Source: an uncultured Flavobacterium sp.
GTDB lineage: Bacteria; Bacteroidota; Bacteroidia; Flavobacteriales; Flavobacteriaceae
Length of the DNA: 36,365 nucleotides
Direction of reading: 5' to 3'
Assembly: GCA_947626185.1 (NCBI GenBank)
Contig: CANQRD010000015.1
Location: 1 to 36,365 of the forward strand
The notes beneath the pieces were generated by a model. It ran no database searches. It saw only the letters and a list, made by a program, of their open reading frames with translations, and was not told the origin of the DNA. The first letter of the stretch is position 1. Each line of letters opens with the position of its first letter. Both the position numbers and the translations under genes were made by a program. Shown here one piece after another: positions 1 to 9,780 of this stretch.

Positions 1-77
1 ACAGGGACTCGAACCCTGGCGACCGTTACCAGTCGACAGATTAGCAATCTGCTCCGTTACCACTCCGGCACCTCTCC
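1..77 (-). tRNA. tRNA-Ser (GCT), 3' end cut by window edge
   Basis: Reverse complement GGAGAGGTGCCGGAGTGGTAACGGAGCAGATTGCTAATCTGTCGACTGGTAACGGTCGCCAGGGTTCGAGTCCCTGT has a D-arm, an anticodon arm with GCT, the long class II variable arm (CGACTGGTAACGGTCG) and a T-arm GGTTCGAGTCC. Confidence 0.93.
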
Positions 78-363
78 GTTGCTCAAGACAAATACTTCTC
101 TATTGCGGATGCAAAAGTAACACGACTTTTCATTCTATCCAAACATTTACAAGTTATTTTTTAGAAAAAAAACAACATTATTTCAAATCAATTGTCAATC
201 AACTAGATATACTAATAATAATTTCTTATTATTTCTCTTGAATTTAGATTTATCACCACTTTTTCGGTTATACAGAGAAGCAAATAATATCTTGAACTAT
301 CTATCATAGATAAATAGCTAGGAAGAAATTCTGTTTGATTTTATGACAAAACAATTTAAGATG

Positions 364-371
364 TATATTTG
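364..371 (+). promoter_or_regulatory. Putative Bacteroidota -7 element (TATATTTG) upstream of thiolase
   Basis: Matches TAnnTTTG about 50 bp upstream of the ATG at 420. No well-spaced TTTG -33 element seen. Confidence 0.4.
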
Positions 372-419
372 TCATTAATATATTTATAATAACTAAACTT
401 AAATAAAAACTATACAATT

Positions 420-1598
420 ATGAGTAAAAGAGTAGTAATCGTTTCTGCTGCAAGAACACCAATAGGTAGTTTTCTAGGAGCATTATCGACTGTACCAGCA
501 ACTAAATTAGGAGCAACAGCTATTAAAGGTGCTTTAGATAAAATTAATCTTAATGTAAATTTAGTAGACGAAGTATTAATGGGTAATGTAGTTCAGGCTG
601 GTGTTGGACAAGCTCCTGCTCGTCAAGCAGCAATATACGCTGGTTTACCAAATACAGTTGCTTGTACTACTGTAAATAAAGTTTGTGCTTCTGGTATGAA
701 AGCTATTATGCAAGGTGCTCAAGCTATTATGGCTGGAGATGCTGATGTAGTTGTAGCCGGAGGAATGGAAAACATGAGCTTAATTCCTCATTATGTACAC
801 ATGAGAAACGGTCAAAAATTTGGACCAACAACATTAGTTGATGGTTTACAAAATGACGGTTTAGTTGATGCTTATGATAAACAAGCAATGGGAGTTGCTG
901 CTGACTTATGTGCTAAAGAATACAACATTACTAGAGAAGAGCAAGATGCGTTTGCTGTACAATCTTATGAGCGTTCTACAAAAGCTTGGGACGAAGGAAA
1001 ATTCAATATGGAAATTGTTCCCGTTGAAGTACCTCAACGCAGAGGTGAACCAGTTATTGTTGCTAAAGACGAAGAATATACAAACGTTAGATTAGATAAA
1101 ATTGCTAGTTTAAACCCTGCTTTTACAAAAGAAGGTACAGTAACTGCTGCTAACGCTTCTACAATTAATGACGGTGCTGCCGCAGTTGTTTTAATGAGTG
1201 AAGAAAAAGCAAAAGATTTAGGTTTAAAACCTTTAGCATATATTAAAAGTTATGCAGATGCTGCACAAGAGCCAGTTTGGTTCACAACAGCTCCTGCAAA
1301 AGCATTACCTATTGCATTGAAAAAAGCAAACTTAGAATTAGCTGATGTTGACTTCTTCGAATTTAACGAAGCTTTTTCAGTAGTTGGATTAGCTAACGCT
1401 AAAATTTTAAACTTAGATGCAAATAAAGTAAACGTAAACGGAGGTGCAGTTTCTTTAGGTCACCCTCTAGGATGTTCTGGAGCACGTATTGTAGTTACTT
1501 TATTAAGTGTTTTAGAACAAAACAATGCTAAAATTGGTGCAGCAGCTATCTGTAATGGTGGTGGTGGTGCTTCTGCTATTGTACTTGAAAGAGCATAA
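420..1598 (+). CDS. acetyl-CoA C-acetyltransferase / thiolase family protein
   Basis: 392 aa; thiolase signatures: VVIVSAARTPIGSFLG, NKVCASGMKA (active-site Cys), GGMENMS, NVNGGAVSLGHPLGCSGAR and CNGGGGA. Confidence 0.95.
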   Translation: MSKRVVIVSAARTPIGSFLGALSTVPATKLGATAIKGALDKINLNVNLVDEVLMGNVVQAGVGQAPARQAAIYAGLPNTVACTTVNKVCASGMKAIMQGAQAIMAGDADVVVAGGMENMSLIPHYVHMRNGQKFGPTTLVDGLQNDGLVDAYDKQAMGVAADLCAKEYNITREEQDAFAVQSYERSTKAWDEGKFNMEIVPVEVPQRRGEPVIVAKDEEYTNVRLDKIASLNPAFTKEGTVTAANASTINDGAAAVVLMSEEKAKDLGLKPLAYIKSYADAAQEPVWFTTAPAKALPIALKKANLELADVDFFEFNEAFSVVGLANAKILNLDANKVNVNGGAVSLGHPLGCSGARIVVTLLSVLEQNNAKIGAAAICNGGGGASAIVLERA

Positions 1599-1622
1599 TC
1601 TTATACAGCTCATATAAATATT

Positions 1623-1657
1623 AGATGAGTTTGATATGTTCAAACTCATCTTTATTT
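1623..1657 (+). terminator. Rho-independent terminator of the thiolase gene
   Basis: AGATGAGTTTGA-tatgt-TCAAACTCATCT hairpin followed by a T-rich run. Confidence 0.75.
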
Positions 1658-1683
1658 TTGTAATATTAAAAAAATACCTTTTT

Positions 1684-2448
1684 ATGATGTTTGCCTACTG
1701 TAATCTTTCTATTGTTCCTTTGCGTGCAGAACCAAGCGATAAAAGCGAACTTGTGTCTCAATTACTTTTTGGCGAACATTTTACTATTTTAGAACAAACC
1801 GAAAAATGGTCTAAAATAGAACTGGCATTTGACAAATATCAAGGTTGGATTGACAATAAGCAATTTCAAATTATCTCATCTGAAGATTTTGACAGTCTAA
1901 ATAAAGTAGCGCCAATTTACGCGGGTGATATGGTAGAGTTTTTACATTCAGCAGACGATCAATTAACCTCTATACCTTTGGGCAGCACATTAAATGTGTT
2001 GAAAAAAACTTCTACAAATCCTCAAAAATTCACTTTTGAAGGAAGATATATTACAGGTACATTTTCAAAAAGCCAGTTTATGAAAACTGCTTTTATGTAT
2101 CTAAACTCTCCTTATTTATGGGGAGGCAAAACTCCTTTCGGTATTGACTGTTCAGGTTTTACACAAATGGTTTACCGCATAAATGGACACCAAATTCCGC
2201 GCGATGCATCTCAACAAGCAACTATTGGCGAACCTTTGAGTTTTATTGAAGAGAGCGAACCAGGAGATTTGGCTTTTTTTGACAATGCAGAAGGAAACAT
2301 TATTCATGTAGGAATTATAATGGACAATAATTACATTATTCACGCCCATGGAAAAGTGAGAATTGACAGATTAGACCATCTAGGTATTTATAACGTTGAT
2401 TCTGGCAGACACACACATAAATTACGTGTAATCAAAAAAATATTATAA
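1684..2448 (+). CDS. C40 (NlpC/P60) family peptidase with N-terminal SH3-like domain
   Basis: Catalytic motifs FGIDCSGFTQMVYR, HVGIIMD and HAHGKVR; SH3b-like N-terminus (PLRAEPSDKSELVSQLLFGE). The ORF-track start at 1636 lies inside the preceding terminator hairpin, so the ATGATG at 1684/1687 is preferred. Confidence 0.9.
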   Translation: MMFAYCNLSIVPLRAEPSDKSELVSQLLFGEHFTILEQTEKWSKIELAFDKYQGWIDNKQFQIISSEDFDSLNKVAPIYAGDMVEFLHSADDQLTSIPLGSTLNVLKKTSTNPQKFTFEGRYITGTFSKSQFMKTAFMYLNSPYLWGGKTPFGIDCSGFTQMVYRINGHQIPRDASQQATIGEPLSFIEESEPGDLAFFDNAEGNIIHVGIIMDNNYIIHAHGKVRIDRLDHLGIYNVDSGRHTHKLRVIKKIL

Positions 2449-2503
2449 CGCTATAATATTTTCAACCTTATTTTTTGAATTTCTTACAAAAGCATAAAAA
2501 ACG

Positions 2504-2511
2504 TATCTTTG
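2504..2511 (+). promoter_or_regulatory. Putative -7 element (TATCTTTG) upstream of the DEAD-box helicase
   Basis: Matches TAnnTTTG 19 bp upstream of the ATG at 2530. Confidence 0.4.
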
Positions 2512-2529
2512 TCCAAATAAGATAATTTT

Positions 2530-3885
2530 ATGCATACTTTCGAGCAATTTAATCTCCCAAAAGCCTTACAAAAGGCATTAGATTTACTGCAAATTACCAC
2601 ACCTACTCCTATTCAGAAAAAATCATTTCCTATGATTTTATCAGGAAGAGATATGATGGGAATTGCACAAACAGGTACCGGAAAAACTTATGCTTATTTA
2701 CTGCCTATTTTAAAGCAATGGAAATTTGCTCATATTGATACTCCTAGAGTTATTATTATTGTACCTACGAGAGAACTTGTGGTACAAGTGGTAGAAGAAG
2801 TAAACAAGCTAACTCAATTTATGTCTATCCGAACCTTAGGTATATACGGAGGTACAAACATCAATACACAAAGAAAAGCAGTGTATGATGGTGTAGATAT
2901 TGTTGTAGGTACTCCAGGTAGAATGATGGACCTTGCTTTGGATGGAGTATTGCGCTTTGATAATTTACAAAAATTAGTCATCGATGAGTTTGATGAAATT
3001 TTAAATCTTGGATTTAGAACACAACTTACTTCTATTTTGTCAATGATGAAAAATAAAAGACAAAACATTCTATTTTCTGCAACTATGACAGAAGAAGTAG
3101 ATGAAGTTCTAGATGATTACTTTGATTTTCCTGAAGAAGTTTCTTTAGCGGCATCAGGTACACCTTTAGAAAAAATTGACCAACAGTTATATAAAGTTCC
3201 TAACTTTTACACAAAAATGAATTTATTAATGCATTTGTTAAAGGACAAAGAAACCTTTAATAGGGTATTAATTTTCATCAACAGTAAACGTTTAGCAGAT
3301 GTTGTAATGGATATGTTAGAAGAAGCTTATCCTGAAGAATTTACAGTAATTCACTCCAACAAATCGCAAAATTTCCGTTTGCGTTCAATGGCAGAATTTC
3401 AAGCTAATGAATTAAGAGGATTATTAACAACGGACATCATGTCTCGTGGATTAGATATTTCTGATATTAGCCACGTTATCAACCTTCAATTTACCGATTC
3501 TCCAGAACAATACATCCACAGAATTGGACGTACAGGACGTGCAGACAAAGAAGGAGTTGCTATTTCTTTTGTAGATCCTAAAGAAGAAGATATGCTTTTA
3601 GAAGCTGAAGCTCTAATGGAGAAAGAGCTTCGAATAATAGATATTCCTGAAGAAGTAGAAATCTCAGATAAATTAATGGAATTTGAAAAATCTAAATTAA
3701 AAGCAAAACAATTAGTAAAAGCAAAGAAACCAATTGAAAAAGGAGCTGCTTTTCATGATAAGAAAGAAAAAAATCAGAAAGTTAATTTAGGTGGACCTGG
3801 AAAACGCAAACCAAGAAAAACGAAACCAAGAAATAGAGCCGTAGATGCAAAACGTGCCAACAAACGAAAATCAAATAATGATTAA
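2530..3885 (+). CDS. DEAD/DEAH-box ATP-dependent RNA helicase (motif II is DEFD)
   Basis: AQTGTGKT (motif I), PTREL (Ia), VIDEFDE (II), SAT (III), HRIGRTGRA (VI); basic C-terminal tail. Confidence 0.95.
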   Translation: MHTFEQFNLPKALQKALDLLQITTPTPIQKKSFPMILSGRDMMGIAQTGTGKTYAYLLPILKQWKFAHIDTPRVIIIVPTRELVVQVVEEVNKLTQFMSIRTLGIYGGTNINTQRKAVYDGVDIVVGTPGRMMDLALDGVLRFDNLQKLVIDEFDEILNLGFRTQLTSILSMMKNKRQNILFSATMTEEVDEVLDDYFDFPEEVSLAASGTPLEKIDQQLYKVPNFYTKMNLLMHLLKDKETFNRVLIFINSKRLADVVMDMLEEAYPEEFTVIHSNKSQNFRLRSMAEFQANELRGLLTTDIMSRGLDISDISHVINLQFTDSPEQYIHRIGRTGRADKEGVAISFVDPKEEDMLLEAEALMEKELRIIDIPEEVEISDKLMEFEKSKLKAKQLVKAKKPIEKGAAFHDKKEKNQKVNLGGPGKRKPRKTKPRNRAVDAKRANKRKSNND

Positions 3886-3887
3886 AT

Positions 3888-3921
3888 AAAAAAGGGTTAG
3901 TTTTTAAACTAACCCTTTTTT
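3888..3921. terminator. Bidirectional intrinsic terminator
   Basis: A-run + GGGTTAGTTT-tt-AAACTAACCC + T-run, between convergent genes. Confidence 0.85.
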
Positions 3922-3924
3922 ATT

Positions 3925-5259
3925 TTAATGAGATATATTTTGAACATCTTCTGGTTTGTGTTTGTATTTAAATATAATAGCAAATAAGATAGTTACTATT
4001 AATGAATACAATGCAAATATTAACCAAGAATGTCTCCATCCTTCTAGTTGTGCCATTACGTCAACCTGATCATATACATAACTATTTACAACGTATTGTG
4101 CCAAGAACATTCCAATTGTTGCTCCAAATCCGTTAGTCATCATCATAAATACACCTTGTGCTGATGAACGAATATCTTCACTAGTTTCATTATCTACATA
4201 TAAAGATCCTGATACGTTAAAGAAATCAAAGGCAATTCCATAAACAATCATTGATAAAATAAACATCCAAACTCCATTACCTGGATCACCAATACCAAAC
4301 AATCCAAAACGAAGTACCCAAGCTACCATTGACATTAACATTACTATTTTAATACCAAAACGCTTTAATACAAATGGAATTAAAAGAATACATAATGTTT
4401 CAGAAATTTGCGATAACGAAATTAATGCGTTAGCATTATTAGCTCCCCAAGTATCTGCATACATTGGAATACTTTTAAACCCTGTAATAAATGGATTTGC
4501 ATAACCATTGGTAATTTGAAGAGACACCCCTAATAACATCGAAAAGATAAAGAAAACAGCCATTTTTCTTTGCTTAAATAAAGCAAAAGCTTTTAAACCA
4601 AAAGCATCTACCAATGTTCTTTTTTCAGTACTTTTATTAATAGGACAATTTGGCAATACCAAACTATAGAAAAATAAAACAACTCCTAAGAAACCTGACA
4701 CATAAAACTGATAATAGTTCGATTGAAAACTCACAAAATTCGGGTCTGTAGAGAAATTAAATCCAAATGAACCATCTCTAAATCCTGCAAAGTTGACAAA
4801 AAGCATAGCAACAATAAAACCAATAGTTCCGAAAGTACGAATTGGTGGGAACGCCTTAATAACATCTAAACTATTTTGTTTTAATATTGTATAAGCAGTT
4901 GAATTAGACAAAGCGATTGTTGGCATAAAAAACGCCACGCTAAAAGTATACAACGTAAAAATTGTTGTAAAATCAACAGCATCGCCGGCCATAAATCCAT
5001 AATATCCGGTAGCAAACATAAATAAGGCTGCCAACAAATGATTAATACCTAAAAGACGTTGTACCGGTACCCAACGATCGGCTACAATTCCCATTATAGC
5101 TGGCATAAAAATCGATACAATTCCTTGCATAGCATAGAACGAACCTATTTTAGGTCCTAATCCTACCGAACCAAGATAGTTTCCCATAGACGTTAAATAA
5201 GCTCCCCAAACTGCAAATTCCAGGAAACTCATAAACGTTAATTTCATTTTAATATTCAT
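3925..5259 (-). CDS. MFS transporter, nucleoside permease (NupG/XapB-like) family
   Basis: 444 aa, about 12 hydrophobic segments; MKLTFMSFLEFAVWGAYLTSMGNYL N-terminus typical of nucleoside:H+ symporter family members. Confidence 0.85.
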   Translation of the reverse strand: MNIKMKLTFMSFLEFAVWGAYLTSMGNYLGSVGLGPKIGSFYAMQGIVSIFMPAIMGIVADRWVPVQRLLGINHLLAALFMFATGYYGFMAGDAVDFTTIFTLYTFSVAFFMPTIALSNSTAYTILKQNSLDVIKAFPPIRTFGTIGFIVAMLFVNFAGFRDGSFGFNFSTDPNFVSFQSNYYQFYVSGFLGVVLFFYSLVLPNCPINKSTEKRTLVDAFGLKAFALFKQRKMAVFFIFSMLLGVSLQITNGYANPFITGFKSIPMYADTWGANNANALISLSQISETLCILLIPFVLKRFGIKIVMLMSMVAWVLRFGLFGIGDPGNGVWMFILSMIVYGIAFDFFNVSGSLYVDNETSEDIRSSAQGVFMMMTNGFGATIGMFLAQYVVNSYVYDQVDVMAQLEGWRHSWLIFALYSLIVTILFAIIFKYKHKPEDVQNISH

Positions 5260-5305
5260 AAGTGTAAGTGCGATTAAAAAGTAAGTGCTAAGTTATTTTT
5301 TAATA

Positions 5306-5998
5306 TTAATTGATTTTTATTTTTTCGTTTGCTAAATTTAATATAATATCAAATTGTTCTTCTCTAGTTAATTCAGAATTATCAATTTCTATTGCATCCT
5401 CTGCCTTTACGAGAGGAGAATCTACTCTAGAAGTATCAATTTCATCTCGCTGTACTACATTCTGAAATACTTCATCAAATGTAATGTTTTGATTTTTTTC
5501 TTTTAACTCTTGAAATCTTCTTTCTGCGCGAATCATTGGCGAAGCAGTCATAAAAATTTTTAATTCTGCATCGGGAAAAACTACTGTTCCAATATCTCTT
5601 CCATCCATCACAACACCTTTAGACTTTCCGAATAATTGTTGTTGTTCTACCAATTTTTTTCGTACTTGAGAAATTTCTGCAATTTGACTTACATATTTTG
5701 ATACTTCTAAAGTTCGGATTAATTCTTCAACATTCTCATCATTCAAAAAAATATCTGCATATCCTTTTGAAACATTGTACTCAAAATGTAGACTTACTAA
5801 TTCCAAAACCTCAATCAATCCTTCTTTATTAAAAGAAGTTGCTGTAATGTAACCTTTTCGCATAGCATATAAAGTAATAGCACGATACATTGCTCCTGTA
5901 TCGATGTAAACATACCCTAAAGCTTTTGCTAAGGCTTTTGCTAATGTACTTTTTCCTGTAGAAGAAAAACCATCAATAGCTATAGTTATCTTTTTCAA
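5306..5998 (-). CDS. cmk: (d)CMP kinase
   Basis: IAIDGFSSTGKSTLAKALA P-loop, YIDTGAMYRAIT, VVMDGRDIGTVVFPDAELKIFMTAS, RRFQEL. Confidence 0.96.
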   Translation of the reverse strand: MKKITIAIDGFSSTGKSTLAKALAKALGYVYIDTGAMYRAITLYAMRKGYITATSFNKEGLIEVLELVSLHFEYNVSKGYADIFLNDENVEELIRTLEVSKYVSQIAEISQVRKKLVEQQQLFGKSKGVVMDGRDIGTVVFPDAELKIFMTASPMIRAERRFQELKEKNQNITFDEVFQNVVQRDEIDTSRVDSPLVKAEDAIEIDNSELTREEQFDIILNLANEKIKIN

Positions 5999-6014
5999 AA
6001 TTGAAAATTTATAA

Positions 6015-7037
6015 TTAATTCATATTTATTACAACACCAAACACACTTGTGTTGGCAGCTGTAGTTTGACGCGCGTAGGAATAATCAAATCTAAATCGAT
6101 TTGTTTTAAATCCTACACCAAATGTTAGACCTGCAAAATGCCTTTGATCTACAATTTTTAATTCTTCTCCTTTTCGGAAGTTATATCCTAAACGAGCTGA
6201 TATTTTTTTTTCGGGAAAAAATTCCAATCCCAAAATAAGGTGACGAAGGGCATTATTGAAAAAGCCAACCTTTTCCTCTGTGGTATTTCCTTCAATTGAT
6301 GTTTGACCTCTGTTTGGATTTACAGGAGACAAATTCCATTTTTGTAGATTATCAATCGTAACATACCATTGCAAAGGTACATTTTCTAATTGTTTCGAAA
6401 TTGAAATTGCTACATCTATTGGCAATTTTTCTCGTGTATCATTATAGGTTTTTAATTGCGCTCCCATATTTCGAGCAGCAAGTGCAATATTCCATCCTTC
6501 CATTTCATCTTTATACAGAAAGCCCAAATCAATAGCTGCACCAATTGAATTATATATTTCCATTTTAGAAAATATGAATTTCACGTTTGCTCCTACATAC
6601 CAATTAGATTGTTCTATTTGATAGGAAGATCCTACAACTAACGCAACTTCACTTCCTGAGAAACTGCCAGTAGAATTTCCAAACATATCATATCCGTCTA
6701 AATCGCCGTAATTAATATAATTTGCACCAACGAAGATATTTTTTTTAGAACGAAATGTTTTCGAATATCCTACAGAACCATAATTAGCCACTCCGTAAAC
6801 TTTACTAAAATTTACAGCCAATTGATTATCCATTGCTGAATTGATAAGTGCTGGATTCCAAAAAGATTGTGATACTTGCCTTTGGTTAATAAGATTTTTA
6901 CCACCTAAAGAAGCTTGCAAAGGAGCAGTGGGCAGGTTTAGAAAATGATAAGTATAATCGCTACCTACTTGACTATATGTTTTTATTGTCAATAGACCGA
7001 ATATGATTATACAAACAAACCATTTAGCTGCCGTCAT
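6015..7037 (-). CDS. porQ: type IX secretion system protein PorQ
   Basis: 340 aa, signal peptide, FLNLPTAPLQASLGGKNLINQ... beta-barrel-like (PorV/PorQ family); directly upstream of cmk, an arrangement I recall from Bacteroidota. Confidence 0.85.
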   Translation of the reverse strand: MTAAKWFVCIIIFGLLTIKTYSQVGSDYTYHFLNLPTAPLQASLGGKNLINQRQVSQSFWNPALINSAMDNQLAVNFSKVYGVANYGSVGYSKTFRSKKNIFVGANYINYGDLDGYDMFGNSTGSFSGSEVALVVGSSYQIEQSNWYVGANVKFIFSKMEIYNSIGAAIDLGFLYKDEMEGWNIALAARNMGAQLKTYNDTREKLPIDVAISISKQLENVPLQWYVTIDNLQKWNLSPVNPNRGQTSIEGNTTEEKVGFFNNALRHLILGLEFFPEKKISARLGYNFRKGEELKIVDQRHFAGLTFGVGFKTNRFRFDYSYARQTTAANTSVFGVVINMN

Positions 7038-7088
7038 TTTGTGTATAAATTAAACCGCTAATATATTACATTTTTCAAAAGCAGACAT

Positions 7089-7124
7089 AAAAAAAGTACA
7101 GCGCAATTGCGCTGTACTCTTTTA
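7089..7124 (-). terminator. Intrinsic terminator downstream of lon
   Basis: Perfect palindrome GTACAGCGCAATTGCGCTGTAC (7096-7117) with flanking A/T runs. Confidence 0.8.
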
Positions 7125-7139
7125 TTCATTTTTAATAAT

Positions 7140-9608
7140 TTATTTTTTTTCAACTATTAATCTTTTTTCTTTTTTTACTTTTTCTTCTAGCAAAGCAATA
7201 TCCAACACTTCTTCCATTTTATCTACATAATGGAATATTAGTCCTTTGATGTAGTCTTCTTTTATTTCTTCTACATCTTTTCTATTATCCTTACAAAGAA
7301 TAATTTCTTTGATATTTGCTCTTTTTGCAGCAAGAATTTTCTCTTTAATTCCACCAACCGGCAATACTTTACCTCTCAAAGTAATTTCTCCTGTCATGGC
7401 TAAATTCTTCTTTACTCTGCGTTGCGTAAAAGTAGATACCATAGATGTAAGCATTGTAATACCCGCACTTGGCCCATCCTTTGGCGTTGCACCTTCCGGA
7501 ACGTGGATATGAATCTTATATTGTTCAAAAATCTCGTTATCTATTCCTAATTCATCCGCATGCGCTTTGATGTATTCTAAAGCAATTGTAGCAGATTCTT
7601 TCATAACAGTTCCAAGATTTCCAGTAATACTTAAACCTCCTTTTCCTTTAGAAATAATCGACTCAATATAAAGAATATCTCCACCAACACTTGTCCAAGC
7701 TAATCCTGTTACAACTCCTGCTACATCATTATTCTCATATTTATCGCTTTCAAAACGCGGAGTACCTAAAATTTTGCGAATATCTTCTTCTGTCATTTTA
7801 GGATTAAACTCTTCTTCTAAAACAATACTTTTAGCAATTCCACGAGCAACATGAGCTAATTGTTGATTTAACCCTCTTACCCCAGACTCTCTAGTATAAT
7901 GAGTAACAATGTATTCCATTTGCTTTTTACCAATAACGATCTCTTTATTATCAATACCGTGTTCTTTTAATTGTTTTGGCAACAAATGTTGTTTACCGAT
8001 TTCTACTTTCTCCTCAATAGTATAACCTGTCATCTCAATAATCTCCATACGATCTCTAAGCGCTGGCTGAATAGTTGACAAGCTATTGGAAGTTGCAATA
8101 AACATTACTTTTGATAAATCGTATCCAATTTCTAAGAAATTATCATAGAAATCATTGTTTTGTTCTGGATCTAAAACTTCTAATAAAGCAGAAGATGGGT
8201 CTCCATTATGACTTGAAGACAATTTATCTATTTCGTCTAATAAGAAAACAGGATTGGATGTACCAGCCTTTTTCAAACCTTGAATAATTCGTCCTGGCAT
8301 AGCTCCAATATATGTTTTTCTATGCCCGCGAATTTCAGCTTCATCTCTTAATCCACCTAGTGAAATACGAACATATTCTCTTCCTAAAGCTTTTGCTATT
8401 GATTTACCTATTGATGTTTTCCCAACTCCCGGAGGTCCGTATAAACATAAAATAGGCGATTTCATGTCGTTCTTTAACTTTAGAACAGCCATTTGCTCAA
8501 TTACACGCTTCTTAACGTCTTCAATTCCGTAATGATCTTTATCTAAAATTTTTTGCGAACGTTTAAGGTCAAATTTGTCCTGAGAATATTTATTCCAAGG
8601 CAAATCTAACATCAATTCAAGATAGTTTCTTTGAATACCAAATTCAGCAACTTGTGGATTCATTCGTTGAAACTTTAACAACTCCTTATCAAAACGTTCT
8701 TTAACTTCCGCACTCCACTTTTTCTTACCTGCTTTTTTGCGCATATCTTCAAACTCTTCTTCATTCGAAAAACCACCCAATTCTTCTTGAATTGTTTTCA
8801 TTTGTTGGTGAAGAAAATATTCTTTTTGCTGTTGATCTAAATCAACTCTAACTTTTGCTTGAATAGTATTTTTCAAGTGCAATTTTTGCAACTCTACATT
8901 CATCATTCGCAAAGTTTCAAAAGCTCTCTCTTTTAAATCGTTGATCTTTAAAAGATTTTGTTTATCACTTACTGGAAGCGTTAAATTTGAAGACACAAAG
9001 TTGATTAAAAACGAATTGCTTTCGATGTTTTTAATAGCAAACGTTGCTTCACTCGGAATATTTGGATTTTCTCTTATAATATCAATAGAAACTTCTTTTA
9101 TTGAATCAACAATAGAAAGAAATTCCTCATCTCCCTCTACTGGCCTAATTTCAGTATATTCTTTTACCGAAGCAGTTAAGTAAGGCTCTTCGGTAAGCAT
9201 GTCTACGATTTCGAATCTTTTCTTTCCTTGAATAATTACAGTAATATTTCCATCAGGTAATTTAAGTACTTTAATTATACGAGCTACCGTACCTTGATGA
9301 TAGATATCGCTTATTGTCGGATCTTCAACATTTTCATCAATTTGAGCAACTACTCCAATGTTTTTTCCTGATTTATGAGCAGCTTCTATCAATTTTATAG
9401 ATTTATCTCTTCCTGCAGTAATAGGAATTACCACTCCCGGAAATAGCACTGTATTTCGCAAAGGTAAAATAGCTAATTCTACCGGAAGTTCTTCCTTATT
9501 CATTTCTTCTTCGTCTTCTTGACTCAACAATGGAATAAACTCAGAATCTGCGTCTAAAAAATCGTCTAACATTATGTTATCAAGTGTTACTATTTTTCGA
9601 TTTGCCAT
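7140..9608 (-). CDS. lon: endopeptidase La (ATP-dependent Lon protease)
   Basis: 822 aa; LON N-domain, [22 protein letters not shown] Walker [11 protein letters not shown] Walker B, catalytic DGPSAGITM. Confidence 0.98.
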   Translation of the reverse strand: MANRKIVTLDNIMLDDFLDADSEFIPLLSQEDEEEMNKEELPVELAILPLRNTVLFPGVVIPITAGRDKSIKLIEAAHKSGKNIGVVAQIDENVEDPTISDIYHQGTVARIIKVLKLPDGNITVIIQGKKRFEIVDMLTEEPYLTASVKEYTEIRPVEGDEEFLSIVDSIKEVSIDIIRENPNIPSEATFAIKNIESNSFLINFVSSNLTLPVSDKQNLLKINDLKERAFETLRMMNVELQKLHLKNTIQAKVRVDLDQQQKEYFLHQQMKTIQEELGGFSNEEEFEDMRKKAGKKKWSAEVKERFDKELLKFQRMNPQVAEFGIQRNYLELMLDLPWNKYSQDKFDLKRSQKILDKDHYGIEDVKKRVIEQMAVLKLKNDMKSPILCLYGPPGVGKTSIGKSIAKALGREYVRISLGGLRDEAEIRGHRKTYIGAMPGRIIQGLKKAGTSNPVFLLDEIDKLSSSHNGDPSSALLEVLDPEQNNDFYDNFLEIGYDLSKVMFIATSNSLSTIQPALRDRMEIIEMTGYTIEEKVEIGKQHLLPKQLKEHGIDNKEIVIGKKQMEYIVTHYTRESGVRGLNQQLAHVARGIAKSIVLEEEFNPKMTEEDIRKILGTPRFESDKYENNDVAGVVTGLAWTSVGGDILYIESIISKGKGGLSITGNLGTVMKESATIALEYIKAHADELGIDNEIFEQYKIHIHVPEGATPKDGPSAGITMLTSMVSTFTQRRVKKNLAMTGEITLRGKVLPVGGIKEKILAAKRANIKEIILCKDNRKDVEEIKEDYIKGLIFHYVDKMEEVLDIALLEEKVKKEKRLIVEKK

Positions 9609-9739
9609 ATTTATTTCTTATGTCATTTTGTCAGCAGCATCAATATAACTTTGCTTTTTAAAAAAGTACAACACTATATATCAACAACTTTACTTAGATA
9701 TTTGCTTTTACAAGTAGTGTAAATCAATCTTTATGCCAC

Positions 9740-9770
9740 AAAAAAACCTCGTATTAAACGAGGTTTTTTG
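9740..9770 (-). terminator. Intrinsic terminator
   Basis: AAAAAACCTCGT-attaa-ACGAGGTTTTTT, downstream of the minus-strand lipoprotein gene. Confidence 0.8.
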
Positions 9771-9780
9771 TCAGTCTTAA

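Noticed and set aside
299-311. ATCTATcATAGAT palindrome upstream of thiolase
   Set aside because: Short palindromes are frequent in such AT-rich DNA; no repeat copy or regulator evidence.
865-1095. 76-aa ORF in another frame inside the thiolase gene
   Set aside because: Lies wholly within a strongly supported CDS and has no recognisable domain.
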